Origin: Aquamicrobium aerolatum DSM 21857
Lineage (GTDB): Bacteria; Pseudomonadota; Alphaproteobacteria; Rhizobiales; Rhizobiaceae
Length of the DNA: 64,000 bases
Reading direction: 5' to 3'
Assembly: GCF_900113935.1 (NCBI RefSeq)
Contig: NZ_FORF01000017.1
Coordinates: 1 to 64,000 of the forward strand
The notes under the pieces: model-generated
Database searches by the model: none
What the model saw: the letters and a program-made list of their open reading frames with translations, nothing else
What the model was told of the DNA's origin: nothing
In this document: in pieces, positions 25,867-33,880 of the stretch
Numbering within the stretch: the first letter of the stretch is position 1
How the letters are laid out: each line of letters starts with the position of its first letter
Program-made: the position numbers and the translations under genes

Positions 25867-26514
25867 ATGAACCCCACCCAAGCGCCAAACCGCTGCCGCC
25901 TCGTTCTTATCGCGCCGCCCTCGTCGTCTCCCGAGCGCGTTCTTTCCGCCTTGGCAGGGGGCGATGTCGCGTCGCTGATCCTGCCGCAAGGTGAAATCGA
26001 TGACGCAACCTTCCAGTCGTTTGCCGAAAAAATCGTGCCTGCAGCCCAGCAAGAGGGTGTCGCGGTGATCCTGGCAGGCGAACCGCGCATCGCAGCACGC
26101 GTCCATGCCGACGGCATCCACGTCGAAGGATCGAAGGACACGATCGGCGACCTCATCGAGAAGCATCAGGGCAAGATGATGGTAGGCTCTGGTGGTGTGA
26201 CGACCCGCGACGATGCCCTCGAGCTCGGCGAGCTCCAGCCAGACTACATTTTTTTTGGCCGCTTCAACTACGACAACAAGCCAGAACCCCACCCGCGCAA
26301 TCTTAAACTCGGCGGCTGGTGGTCGGAGATGGTCGAAGTGCCCTGCATCGTTCTTGCAGGCTCCACGATCGAAAGTGTTATCGACGTCGCTGCTGCCGGG
26401 GTCGACTTCGTGGCGGTTTCGGCCGCGGTTTATGGCGATGGGATTGACCCTGCCGTTGCCGTTGCCCGCGCCAACGCCCTTCTCGAAGAACAAGCACCGC
26501 AATTCGAAAGCTGA
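25867..26514 (+). CDS. Thiamine phosphate synthase-like protein
   Basis: The 215-residue TIM-barrel protein belongs to the ThiE/TenI family (PF02581). It has LVLIAPPS at the first strand, a conserved GIHVEGSKD (positions as in the GVHLGQ motif of ThiE), MVGSGGVTTRDDALELGELQPDYIFFGRF, and a C-terminal VAVSAAVYGD. ThiE joins the pyrimidine and thiazole moieties of thiamine; this shorter rhizobial form may have a related function instead, so I give no symbol. The ATG at 25867 follows AGGAAAG, which fixes the start over the frame beginning at 25726. It is eight bases upstream of the Sel1-repeat gene and so cotranscribed. Confidence 0.75.
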   Translation: MNPTQAPNRCRLVLIAPPSSSPERVLSALAGGDVASLILPQGEIDDATFQSFAEKIVPAAQQEGVAVILAGEPRIAARVHADGIHVEGSKDTIGDLIEKHQGKMMVGSGGVTTRDDALELGELQPDYIFFGRFNYDNKPEPHPRNLKLGGWWSEMVEVPCIVLAGSTIESVIDVAAAGVDFVAVSAAVYGDGIDPAVAVARANALLEEQAPQFES

Positions 26515-26522
26515 CGAGTGCC

Positions 26523-27497
26523 ATGCGCCACGCTGCGATCCCTCTCATCCTTGCCCTCTCCGCCCTGCCCGCGCTAGCGCAGGAGACCGAGAGCGGCGCC
26601 GAGAATGGTCCGGACGGCGCGCGCGTGACCGCACCGACGCTGGAGGCGGTCGACCCTGGCAGGTTTGCAACGCGTCCTTCGGATATCGCCTATGGCGCCT
26701 TTCAACGCGGCTACTACATCACGGCGCTCAACCTTGCCTCGCCGCTGGCGCTGCAGGGGGATCCGGCTGCCCAAACACTGGTTGCCGAAATTTATTCGCG
26801 CGGACTTGGGGTTCAGCGCGACCCGATCCGCGCTGCCGAATTCTACGAAAAGGCAGCAGAACAGAACGTTCCCGAGGCGCTGTTCCAGTTTGCGATGATG
26901 CTGCTCGAGGACAGTCCAGAATTTAAGGACGCCGAACGCGGCTACGATCTGATGAAACGCGCCGCAGAAGCCGGCCACCGTCTTGCCCAGTTCAATCTTG
27001 CGCAGATGATCGTCGCCCGCAGCACGACAGAAAGCGGCCTCGCACAGGCAGCGGTCTATTATGAGAAAGCCGCAGAAGCCGGCCTGCCAGATGCTCAATA
27101 CGCAATGGCGCAACTGTACCGCACCGGTCGTGGCGGCAAGGCAGTAGATCCTGAAAAGGCTCGTCTTTGGCTTGAAAAGGCTGCCGCGCAGAACTTCGAC
27201 ACAGCGCAGATCGAATTTGGCACCGAATTGGTCGAGAGCAACGGCGGCCCCGATGTGGATGAAGCCGGTTTTGGCTGGCTGATGCGCGCCGCACAAGCCG
27301 GAAATCCCGCTGCCCAGAACCGTGTCGCCAAGCTTTACCGCTCAGGCGTTGGTGTCGAGGCTGACCGCGTAACCGCTGTCGCCTGGTATTTGCGCGCGCG
27401 CCGCGCGGGCCTCATCGACCCCCTCATGGAGGACCAGATCGACGGCCTCACAGAAGACGAGCTGAAGCTGGCTAATTCGCGCGCAGCCGTGCTCTGA
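26523..27497 (+). CDS. Exported Sel1-like repeat protein
   Basis: The 324-residue product has a short signal peptide (cleavage near ALPALA-QE) and six or more Sel1/TPR-like repeats of about 36 residues, for example GDPAAQTLVAEIYSRGLGVQRDPIRAA, GLPDAQYAMAQLYRTGRGG and GNPAAQNRVAKLYRSGVGV. Such repeats form a superhelix used for protein contacts, often in the periplasm. It follows the thiE-like gene with an eight-base gap and is followed by a rho-independent terminator just before efp. The partner is unknown. Confidence 0.85.
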   Translation: MRHAAIPLILALSALPALAQETESGAENGPDGARVTAPTLEAVDPGRFATRPSDIAYGAFQRGYYITALNLASPLALQGDPAAQTLVAEIYSRGLGVQRDPIRAAEFYEKAAEQNVPEALFQFAMMLLEDSPEFKDAERGYDLMKRAAEAGHRLAQFNLAQMIVARSTTESGLAQAAVYYEKAAEAGLPDAQYAMAQLYRTGRGGKAVDPEKARLWLEKAAAQNFDTAQIEFGTELVESNGGPDVDEAGFGWLMRAAQAGNPAAQNRVAKLYRSGVGVEADRVTAVAWYLRARRAGLIDPLMEDQIDGLTEDELKLANSRAAVL

Positions 27498-27583
27498 CGG
27501 CATGGCCCCAAAGGGCCAAAGCAACAGGATATGCGCACTCTCTTGCTTCAAGGGCCAATTTGTGGTCTTGGAAGCGCCGATAC

Positions 27584-27609
27584 GCGCGCCCGCTTAGGCG
27601 CGCCCTTTT
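27584..27609 (+). terminator. Terminator after the Sel1 gene
   Basis: GCGCGCC-CGCTTA-GGCGCGC is followed by CCTTTTA. It lies 18 bases before the efp start, so it either ends the upstream operon or acts as a leader attenuator of efp. Confidence 0.75.
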
Positions 27610-27627
27610 AGATTCCGGAACAGAGCA

Positions 27628-28191
27628 ATGGCAAAGATCAACGGCAACGAAATCCGTCCGGGCAATGTTATCGAACACGATGGCGGCCTTTGGGTGGCAG
27701 TTAGGACCAACGCGGTAAAGCCTGGCAAGGGCGGCGCCTACAATCAGGTCGAACTCAAGAACCTCATCAACGGCACCAAGCTCAACGAGCGCTTCCGCGC
27801 TGCGGAAACAGTCGAGCGTGTACGTCTGGAGCAGAAGGACTTCACGTTCCTTTACGAGCAGGGCGAGGCTCTGGTGTTCATGGACGATGAGAGCTACGAG
27901 CAGCTCGAACTGGAGAAGGATTTCGTGGGCGACCGCGCGGCGTTCCTTCAGGACGGCATGAAAGTGACCGTGGAACTGCACGAAGAGCGCCCGATCGGCA
28001 TCAAGCTTCCAGACCAGGTGACGCTGACCATCACTGAAGCCGATCCGGTCGTGAAAGGCCAGACGGCTGCATCGTCCTATAAGCCGGCGATGCTCGAAAA
28101 CGGCATTCGCGTTCTGGTCCCGCCATTCATCTCCTCGGGTGAAAAGATCATCGTCGACACCAACGAGATCACCTATATCAGCCGCGCCTGA
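27628..28191 (+). CDS. efp: Elongation factor P
   Basis: EF-P enters the ribosomal E site and relieves stalling at consecutive prolines. The 187-residue protein has the KOW-like domain I and two OB domains. The tip of domain I reads [13 protein letters not shown], with Lys34 in the position that receives beta-lysine in many bacteria; the modifying enzymes EpmA and EpmB are not encoded in this window. The C-terminus [22 protein letters not shown] matches the domain III signature. TolA, a proline-rich protein in this window, is a likely client, which is inference. Confidence 0.97.
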   Translation: MAKINGNEIRPGNVIEHDGGLWVAVRTNAVKPGKGGAYNQVELKNLINGTKLNERFRAAETVERVRLEQKDFTFLYEQGEALVFMDDESYEQLELEKDFVGDRAAFLQDGMKVTVELHEERPIGIKLPDQVTLTITEADPVVKGQTAASSYKPAMLENGIRVLVPPFISSGEKIIVDTNEITYISRA

Positions 28192-28388
28192 ACCAGCACA
28201 TCGACGATTGATGGCGGGCTGAAGATGCAGCCCCCATCAAGATCGCCGCTTCCGTTCTCCCGGTTGTCCAACGTGCTCCCGGTGTAGAAAGACGCTCAGG
28301 ACATTTGACAGAGCAGCGGTGTCGTCCGAAAACGGACTCTCATTGACCCGTTCCCCTTGTCGCCAGCATACGCTTTCGGAGATACTTC
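28192..28388 (+). other. Intergenic region between efp and suhB
   Basis: This 197-base gap has more structure than a normal spacer: a hairpin at 28208-28240 (TTGATGG-GGGCTG paired with CAGCCC-CCATCAA), two copies of CTCCCGG at 28257 and 28276, and a hairpin GTCCG-AAAA-CGGAC at 28324-28337. See the candidate RNA entry. Confidence 0.5.
28208..28340 (+). ncRNA. Candidate small RNA next to suhB
   Basis: Two CTCCCGGT motifs, 19 bases apart, flanked by two hairpins, form an unpaired CU-rich region that could pair with ribosome-binding sites. The position beside suhB recalls the suhB (alpha-r9) RNA motif described for Rhizobiales, but I cannot run the covariance model, and neither end has a convincing T-run. 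The strand is assumed to be +. Confidence 0.35.
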
Positions 28389-29180
28389 ATGGCGCGTTCA
28401 GCAATCATCAATGTCATGGTCCAGGCTGCCATGAAGGCGGGCCGTTCGCTGGCGCGTGATTTTGGCGAAGTCCAGAACCTGCAGGTGTCACTGAAGGGCC
28501 CAGGTGACTATGTCAGCCAGGCAGATCGCAAGGCTGAAGAGATCATTCACGCCGAACTTTCCAAAGCGCGGCCCTCTTACTCCTTCCTGATGGAAGAGCG
28601 TGGCGCGGTCGAAGGTGAGGACGATCAGCACCGCTGGATCGTCGACCCGCTCGACGGGACGACCAACTTCCTTCACGGCATCCCGATCTTTGCCATTTCG
28701 ATCGCGCTCGAGCGTCAGGGCCAGATCGTGGCCGGCGTGATCTACAACCCGGCAATGGATGAGCTTTACACAGCCGAGCGCGGCGGCGGCGCATTCATGA
28801 ACGATCGCCGTCTGCGCGTTGCCGCCCGCAAAACGCTCAGTGACGCAGTGATCACCACCGGAATCCCGCATCTTGGTCGCGGCCACCACGGGCATGCCCT
28901 GGTCGAGCTCAAGAATGTCATGGGCGAAGTGGCCGGCGTTCGACGTTTCGGCACAGCATCGCTGGACCTTGCCTATGTCGCGGCAGGACGCGTCGATGGC
29001 TACTGGGAGAGCTGGCTTGCACCCTGGGACACGGCAGCTGGCATCCTGATGGTGCGCGAAGCTGGCGGCTTCTGCACCGACATCAAGGGTGGGCAGGACA
29101 TGCTGGACGCAGGCAATATCGTGGCGGGCAATGAATTCATCCACAAAGCGCTGCTGAAGACCGTTCAAAAATCGATCTGA
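28389..29180 (+). CDS. suhB: Inositol-1-monophosphatase
   Basis: SuhB hydrolyses inositol monophosphate with Mg2+ and also acts as an rRNA-transcription factor in enterobacteria. The 263-residue product has the Li+-sensitive phosphatase motifs: MEERGA (Glu near 70), WIVDPLDGTTNFLHG (about 81-95) and WDTAAGILMVREAGG (about 213-227). All metal ligands are present. It is separated from efp by a structured 197-base gap and from the next gene by 128 bases. Confidence 0.95.
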   Translation: MARSAIINVMVQAAMKAGRSLARDFGEVQNLQVSLKGPGDYVSQADRKAEEIIHAELSKARPSYSFLMEERGAVEGEDDQHRWIVDPLDGTTNFLHGIPIFAISIALERQGQIVAGVIYNPAMDELYTAERGGGAFMNDRRLRVAARKTLSDAVITTGIPHLGRGHHGHALVELKNVMGEVAGVRRFGTASLDLAYVAAGRVDGYWESWLAPWDTAAGILMVREAGGFCTDIKGGQDMLDAGNIVAGNEFIHKALLKTVQKSI

Positions 29181-29308
29181 CCAGAGCGCCAATCGCGCAA
29201 ACCTGCGTCAGTACCGCTTTTGCTGCTTACGCCGCCTTTCATTTTCGTCACAATTCCGTTTAGAGTCGTGACCAAGAGTGAAGGCTGGATTCTCGCAAGG
29301 GCGCATGC

Positions 29309-30334
29309 ATGGCAATTCTCCGTTCGCTGGGGGCTGACGACGGGTTGGCGGAGGGGTCAGACTACGACCCTCGCAACCTGTCAAGTCCGCAGGTTTTCCT
29401 TCTGTCGATGCTGATTTTCCTGGCGATCGCCGGCTTCATCGCCGCCATTCTCTATCGTCAGATATCGTCCGCTTTCCAGACCAACCCCGGCCTGAACGGA
29501 TTGATCATCGGGGTTCTCGCCGTCGGTATCCTGTTGATCTTCGGGCAGGTGCTGCGCCTTTTCCGCGAAGTGAAATGGGTCAACTCGTTCCGAGCCGGAA
29601 GACAGGCGAAAGATCCTGTTCTGCTCGCCCCGATGAAAGCTCTGGTCGGACGCTCGTCCGGGCAAGCTCTCTCGACTTCTTCAATGCGATCCATCCTCGA
29701 TTCGATTGCAACGCGCCTGGATGAAAGCCGGGACATTTCGCGCTATCTCACCGGCCTTCTGATTTTTCTCGGTCTTCTTGGCACTTTCTGGGGACTACTT
29801 CAGACCATCGGATCGATTGGCGACACGATCCAGACGCTGGATCCCGGCTCAGGCGATGCCAATGTGGTGCTGGATACCCTCAAGACTGGTCTGTCCGCCC
29901 CGCTGGCAGGTATGGGCACAGCATTTTCATCATCCCTGTTCGGATTGTCCGGATCGCTGGTCCTGGGGTTCCTCGACCTTCAGGCCGGACGGGCGCAAAC
30001 GCGGTTCTACATCGAACTCGAAAACTGGCTGTCGTCGGTGACCGATGTCAATTCCGACTTCGCGGTCAGCAGCGACAGTCTCAACACGTCAGAAGAATTG
30101 CGGTTATTGTCGGAACGACTGCGCGCCATGCAGGAAGGCGACCCGACCAATCCGCGTATTGCTGCGTCGATGGCCAATCTCGCAGACGGCATTTCAGGGT
30201 TGGTGAAGAACATGCGCTCCGAACAGCAGTTGATGCGCGACTGGGTTGAAGCGCAGGCGAACGAACAGAAGGCGATGCGCGTGACGCTGGACAAGCTTGC
30301 GGACGCCCTGCGCAAGCAACAGGACAGGCAGTAA
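29309..30334 (+). CDS. MotA/TolQ/ExbB-like proton channel protein
   Basis: The 341-residue protein has three or four membrane helices: about 30-50, 62-82, 145-167 and 200-222. The conserved core LTGLLIFLGLLGTFWGLLQTIGSI and PLAGMGTAFSSSLFGLSGSLVLGFL is that of the MotA/TolQ/ExbB superfamily (PF01618). A cytoplasmic tail of about 100 residues follows. It ends one base before the OmpA/MotB-like gene, so the two form a stator-like pair in which ion flow would drive a peptidoglycan-anchored partner. No flagellar, tonB or Zorya genes surround it. The pair is a conserved Rhizobiales housekeeping gene set of unknown purpose. Confidence 0.8.
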   Translation: MAILRSLGADDGLAEGSDYDPRNLSSPQVFLLSMLIFLAIAGFIAAILYRQISSAFQTNPGLNGLIIGVLAVGILLIFGQVLRLFREVKWVNSFRAGRQAKDPVLLAPMKALVGRSSGQALSTSSMRSILDSIATRLDESRDISRYLTGLLIFLGLLGTFWGLLQTIGSIGDTIQTLDPGSGDANVVLDTLKTGLSAPLAGMGTAFSSSLFGLSGSLVLGFLDLQAGRAQTRFYIELENWLSSVTDVNSDFAVSSDSLNTSEELRLLSERLRAMQEGDPTNPRIAASMANLADGISGLVKNMRSEQQLMRDWVEAQANEQKAMRVTLDKLADALRKQQDRQ

Positions 30335-30335
30335 G

Positions 30336-31367
30336 ATGGCGCTGGCGCGCAACCGTCGCGGCGATCGCCACATTGATTATTGGCCTGGCTTCGTCGACGT
30401 TTTGTCGACGCTGCTTCTTGCCATCATGTTCCTGTTGTCTGTGTTCATGCTGGCACAGTTTCTACTCAGCCAGGAAATCAGCGGGCGAGACGAGGTGCTC
30501 GGACGCCTCAACACGCAGATCAATGAACTGACCCAGTTGCTCGCACTGGAGCAATCGAACTCGCAGGACCTGGAAGACATGCTGTCCAACCTGCGGTCTT
30601 CGCTGGCAGAATCTGAAGGCGAGCGTTCGCGTCTGGAGCAATTGCTGTCGGCAGGTTCGGGGGCTGGCGCTGCTGCGGAAGCACGGGCAGGCCAACTCTC
30701 GGGTGAACTCGACAGCGAGCGCCAGATCAGCCAACGCGCCTTGAGCCAGGTCGAATTGCTGAATCGCCAGATCGCTGCGCTGCGCAACCAGATCGGTGCA
30801 CTGGAGTCGGCGCTCGAGGTTTCCGAATCGCGTGACCGCGAGTCGAACGCCAAGATTGCCGATCTGGGGCGGCGCCTGAACGTGGCGCTGGCTCAACGCG
30901 TACAGGAACTGAACCGCTACCGCTCCGATTTCTTCGGGCGCTTGCGTGAGATCCTGTCTGACCGCGAAAACATCCGCATTGTCGGCGACCGTTTCGTCTT
31001 TCAATCAGAGGTATTGTTCCCGCTCGGCTCCGAACAGATCAACGAAGCCGGACGCTCCGAGATGGCAAAGCTCGCGGGCGCTATTTTGGAATTGCAGCGG
31101 GAAATTCCACCTGAAATCAACTGGGTGCTGCGTGTTGACGGACACACCGATAACATTCCCCTTTCGGGCTCCGGTCGCTATCGGGACAACTGGGAACTAT
31201 CGTCTGCGCGTGCCACATCCGTGGTGAAGTTCCTGATCGAACAGGGCGTTCCGCCACAGCGTCTGGTTGCAGCCGGCTTTGGTGAATATCAGCCGCTGGA
31301 TCCCGAAGACACCCCCGAAGCACGCAACCGCAATCGACGCATCGAGCTGAAGCTCACGGAACGATAA
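30336..31367 (+). CDS. MotB/OmpA-like peptidoglycan-binding stator partner
   Basis: The 343-residue protein has a single N-terminal helix with the proton-acceptor-type Asp21 (PGFVDVLSTLLLAIMF), a long coiled coil (about 60-190) and a C-terminal OmpA-like domain. That domain has FVFQSEVLFPLGSEQIN, VDGHTDNIPL and LSSARATSVVKFLIEQG, with the Asp and Arg that bind peptidoglycan. The layout is that of MotB or ZorB with an added periplasmic coiled coil. The start at 30336 is one base after the upstream stop and avoids the longer unsupported frame from 30297. Confidence 0.82.
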   Translation: MALARNRRGDRHIDYWPGFVDVLSTLLLAIMFLLSVFMLAQFLLSQEISGRDEVLGRLNTQINELTQLLALEQSNSQDLEDMLSNLRSSLAESEGERSRLEQLLSAGSGAGAAAEARAGQLSGELDSERQISQRALSQVELLNRQIAALRNQIGALESALEVSESRDRESNAKIADLGRRLNVALAQRVQELNRYRSDFFGRLREILSDRENIRIVGDRFVFQSEVLFPLGSEQINEAGRSEMAKLAGAILELQREIPPEINWVLRVDGHTDNIPLSGSGRYRDNWELSSARATSVVKFLIEQGVPPQRLVAAGFGEYQPLDPEDTPEARNRNRRIELKLTER

Positions 31368-31446
31368 TCATCTTGCAGTCGCATGGCTCCCCTCTGGCGT
31401 CGCGCTATCGCGACCAACATCAATAACTCAGCCCAACAGGTACCCA

Positions 31447-32943
31447 ATGTCGTTTCAAAAGCTCGATGACCTCAACCGGCGCCTCGACGCGTATAATCAC
31501 GCGCTCGCAATTCTCGGCACAGATGAAGCCACCCACATGGCGGTGGGCGGTGGTGAAGCGCGTGCGGAAGCGATGGCGACCCTTGCTGGCATACGTCATC
31601 GCACTGCGACAGCCCCGGAAATTGCAGACTGGATCGAAGCTGCCGAAAACGAGACGCTTAACGAGGATCAGACAGCGGCACTACGCGAGTTCAAGCGTAC
31701 GCACACAAATGTCACCTGCCTTCCGGCAGAATTCGTTGAGCACCAGACACGTACGCGGATGCGCTGCGAGCAGCTATGGCGTGACTTGCGTGCGAAAAAT
31801 GACTGGACCAACTTCCAGCCAGCACTCGATGCTGTCGTGGCGATGGTTCGTGAAGAGGCCCAGCTACGTGCTGACGCGCTGCAGTTGAAGCCATACGATG
31901 CTCTGATGGAGCAGTACGACCCCGGCAACCGCGTGGCCGAGGTGGAACCGGTGCTGAACGACTTGAAAGCATTTCTGGTCGATTTTGTTCCTCAGGCGCT
32001 GGACGTTCAGGCACAACGACTGGCGAAGCGCCCGCTCAGGGCATTGTCCGGAAACTACCCGATCGACATGCAGCGCGACCTTTGTCTTGCCTTGATGGAA
32101 GCCGTTGGTTTCGACATGACCCGGGGCAGCCTGAGTATCTCGCACCATCCATTTTGTGGCGGCGTTCCAACCGATACCCGCATCACGACGCGGTATCGCA
32201 CGGACGAATTTCTCTCGTCACTGATGGGTGTGTTGCATGAGACCGGCCATGCGCTTTACGAACAAAACCTTCCTGCCGAATGGGTTCACTGGCCGTCAGG
32301 CAAGGCGCGTGGGATAGCGCTCCACGAAAGCCAGAGCTTGTTCGTGGAGAAACAGATCGGGCGCAATCCATCCTTCTGGCGCTGGGCACTTCCTGTCGTT
32401 GAACGGCATCTGGGTGAGCACTGGTCAATCGAAGATCTCATGCCGCATGTCCATCATGTCGAGAAAAGCCTGATCCGCGTTGACGCTGACGAAGTGACCT
32501 ATCCCCTGCATGTGATCCTGCGGTTCGAACTCGAACAGGAACTGGTGTCGGGTAAGCTCGCCGTTTCCGACCTGCCGGAAGCCTGGGATGCGAAAATGAA
32601 AGCCTATCTCGGGCTTTCCACAATCGACAATCCCGCCGATGGGCCAATGCAGGACGTGCACTGGCCATCGGGAGCATTTGGCTACTTCCCGTCCTACACG
32701 CTTGGAGCTGTCATTGCCGCGCAACAATGGGCCGCAATCCAACGCACGCATGAAGGAATTGAAGAAGAGTTCGCGGTCGGAAACTTCCGATCAGTCAATG
32801 AATGGCGCAAAAAGAATATCTGGTCGCAGGGCTCGCGCTGGTCGACGCCGGAACTGATTCTGCGAGCCACGGGCGAGCCACTCAACGCGACTCACCTCAA
32901 AAACCATCTGACGGAACGGTATGGTTCAAATGTAACCGACTAG
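31447..32943 (+). CDS. Metallocarboxypeptidase Taq (M32 family)
   Basis: This 498-residue enzyme belongs to peptidase family M32, a zinc carboxypeptidase that removes C-terminal residues with broad specificity. The catalytic site VLHETGHALYEQNLP (HEXXH, about 259-263) is present. It is followed about 25 residues later by IALHESQSLFVEKQIGR, which supplies the third zinc ligand (Glu). The length and the C-terminal GYFPSYTLGAVIAAQ block are standard. It stands 79 bases after the MotB-like gene, possibly with its own promoter. Confidence 0.93.
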   Translation: MSFQKLDDLNRRLDAYNHALAILGTDEATHMAVGGGEARAEAMATLAGIRHRTATAPEIADWIEAAENETLNEDQTAALREFKRTHTNVTCLPAEFVEHQTRTRMRCEQLWRDLRAKNDWTNFQPALDAVVAMVREEAQLRADALQLKPYDALMEQYDPGNRVAEVEPVLNDLKAFLVDFVPQALDVQAQRLAKRPLRALSGNYPIDMQRDLCLALMEAVGFDMTRGSLSISHHPFCGGVPTDTRITTRYRTDEFLSSLMGVLHETGHALYEQNLPAEWVHWPSGKARGIALHESQSLFVEKQIGRNPSFWRWALPVVERHLGEHWSIEDLMPHVHHVEKSLIRVDADEVTYPLHVILRFELEQELVSGKLAVSDLPEAWDAKMKAYLGLSTIDNPADGPMQDVHWPSGAFGYFPSYTLGAVIAAQQWAAIQRTHEGIEEEFAVGNFRSVNEWRKKNIWSQGSRWSTPELILRATGEPLNATHLKNHLTERYGSNVTD

Positions 32944-33255
32944 ACCTCAAAACGCGCAATTTCGTTACTCGGCTAAGTCGCGAAATTGTGTTCACACAAC
33001 TGACAACAGAGCGTTCACGAAAACTTTCATTAGTGTTTTTAATGTTTGAATTCATGTACTTATAAGTACGCGACGCGACGTCACCTCCAAGCTTCATTGC
33101 TCCTCGGGGTTGAACGTCCCTGCCCTCGTACATAGCTTCCAATCAGCCGGGGTTGCCCGGGCACGCTTTGGTGAGAGCGTGGCCGACGGGCAACCTGACG
33201 GTGCAATTGTAGGTCGATGGCTCCCAACATCGACCTGTTGAATTGGACAAGAAAA
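32944..33255 (+). other. Intergenic region with promoter and folded leader
   Basis: The first 120 bases are AT-rich and probably contain the promoter; the region from 33143 carries the structured element described separately. No frame with a ribosome-binding site is seen before 33256. Confidence 0.5.
33151..33236 (+). ncRNA. Structured 5' leader element
   Basis: A nested stem, GGTTGCCCG (33151-33159) with CGGGCAACC (33187-33195), encloses CACGCT/AGCGTG. A second perfect nine-base hairpin follows: AGGTCGATG (33211-33219) with CATCGACCT (33228-33236), loop GCTCCCAA. The element ends 19 bases before the ATG at 33256. No T-run follows, so it is more likely a cis-acting leader, or an sRNA processed from it, than a terminator. 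It matches no riboswitch I know. Confidence 0.5.
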
Positions 33256-33729
33256 ATGAACAACTTCGCAATCAAGACCACCCTCGCTGTTCTCCTCGCC
33301 TCCACTCCGCTCGTCGGAGCCTATGCACAGCCCCTCAGCTCACAGATTTCTCCGGAAGACCGTGTCTATTCGCGCTCGATCGACAGCGTCGACACGATCT
33401 CGACTTCGAGCATCAACCGCGCCGCCTCCGGCTATGTCGGCAAGTCCCCTGCGGACCTCACCTACGAAGCTTCGATCTCGGCCCAGCGCCAGGCTCCTTC
33501 GCTTTCTCTGACCCAGCAGCTCGAGCGCCAGATCAAGGCCGCTGAAAGCAACGTCAACAATGCTCGTCAGAACGGCTATGTCGATGCAGGACGCGTTTCA
33601 CAGCTGCGCGCTCAGATTGACAACATTCGTCAGCAGGCAGCAGGTGGCGTTTCCAATGCAGCCTTCCACGACCTTTCCCAGCAACTGAAGGCTGTGAACC
33701 AGGGTGCTTACGCGCTCGTCACCGGCTGA
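33256..33729 (+). CDS. Small secreted helical protein of unknown function
   Basis: The 157-residue product has a clear signal peptide (NNFAIKTTLAVLLASTPLVG, cleavage near AYAQ). The mature part is Ser/Gln/Ala-rich with a predicted helical or coiled-coil stretch about 95-150 (LERQIKAAESNVNNARQNG and LRAQIDNIRQQ). No known domain is recognised; a DUF4148-like exported protein is a loose comparison. The ATG at 33256 is used because it gives the signal peptide; the frame from 33217 would begin inside a strong hairpin. It is preceded by the structured leader and followed by a terminator, so it is monocistronic, which suits a highly expressed envelope protein. Confidence 0.75.
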   Translation: MNNFAIKTTLAVLLASTPLVGAYAQPLSSQISPEDRVYSRSIDSVDTISTSSINRAASGYVGKSPADLTYEASISAQRQAPSLSLTQQLERQIKAAESNVNNARQNGYVDAGRVSQLRAQIDNIRQQAAGGVSNAAFHDLSQQLKAVNQGAYALVTG

Positions 33730-33761
33730 TTTCAGCTTGACCTGAAATATCGCTTCCAGAG

Positions 33762-33785
33762 GGCCGCCGCGAGGCGGCCTTCTTT
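33762..33785 (+). terminator. Rho-independent terminator
   Basis: GGCCGCC-GCGA-GGCGGCC followed by TTCTTT, about 30 bases after the stop at 33729. Confidence 0.9.
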
Positions 33786-33880
33786 ATGCTTGCAGTCGGG
33801 CCTGCAACGGCACTGACGATCAGACGTTGACCGGACTGCCTAAACAACGTCACTCTTCCAGTTATTACGGGGGAGGAAAT

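Noticed and set aside
29309-31367. Zorya-type defence system (ZorA/ZorB)
   Set aside because: The stator proteins fit in outline, but no ZorC, ZorD or ZorE genes lie alongside; the neighbours are housekeeping genes.
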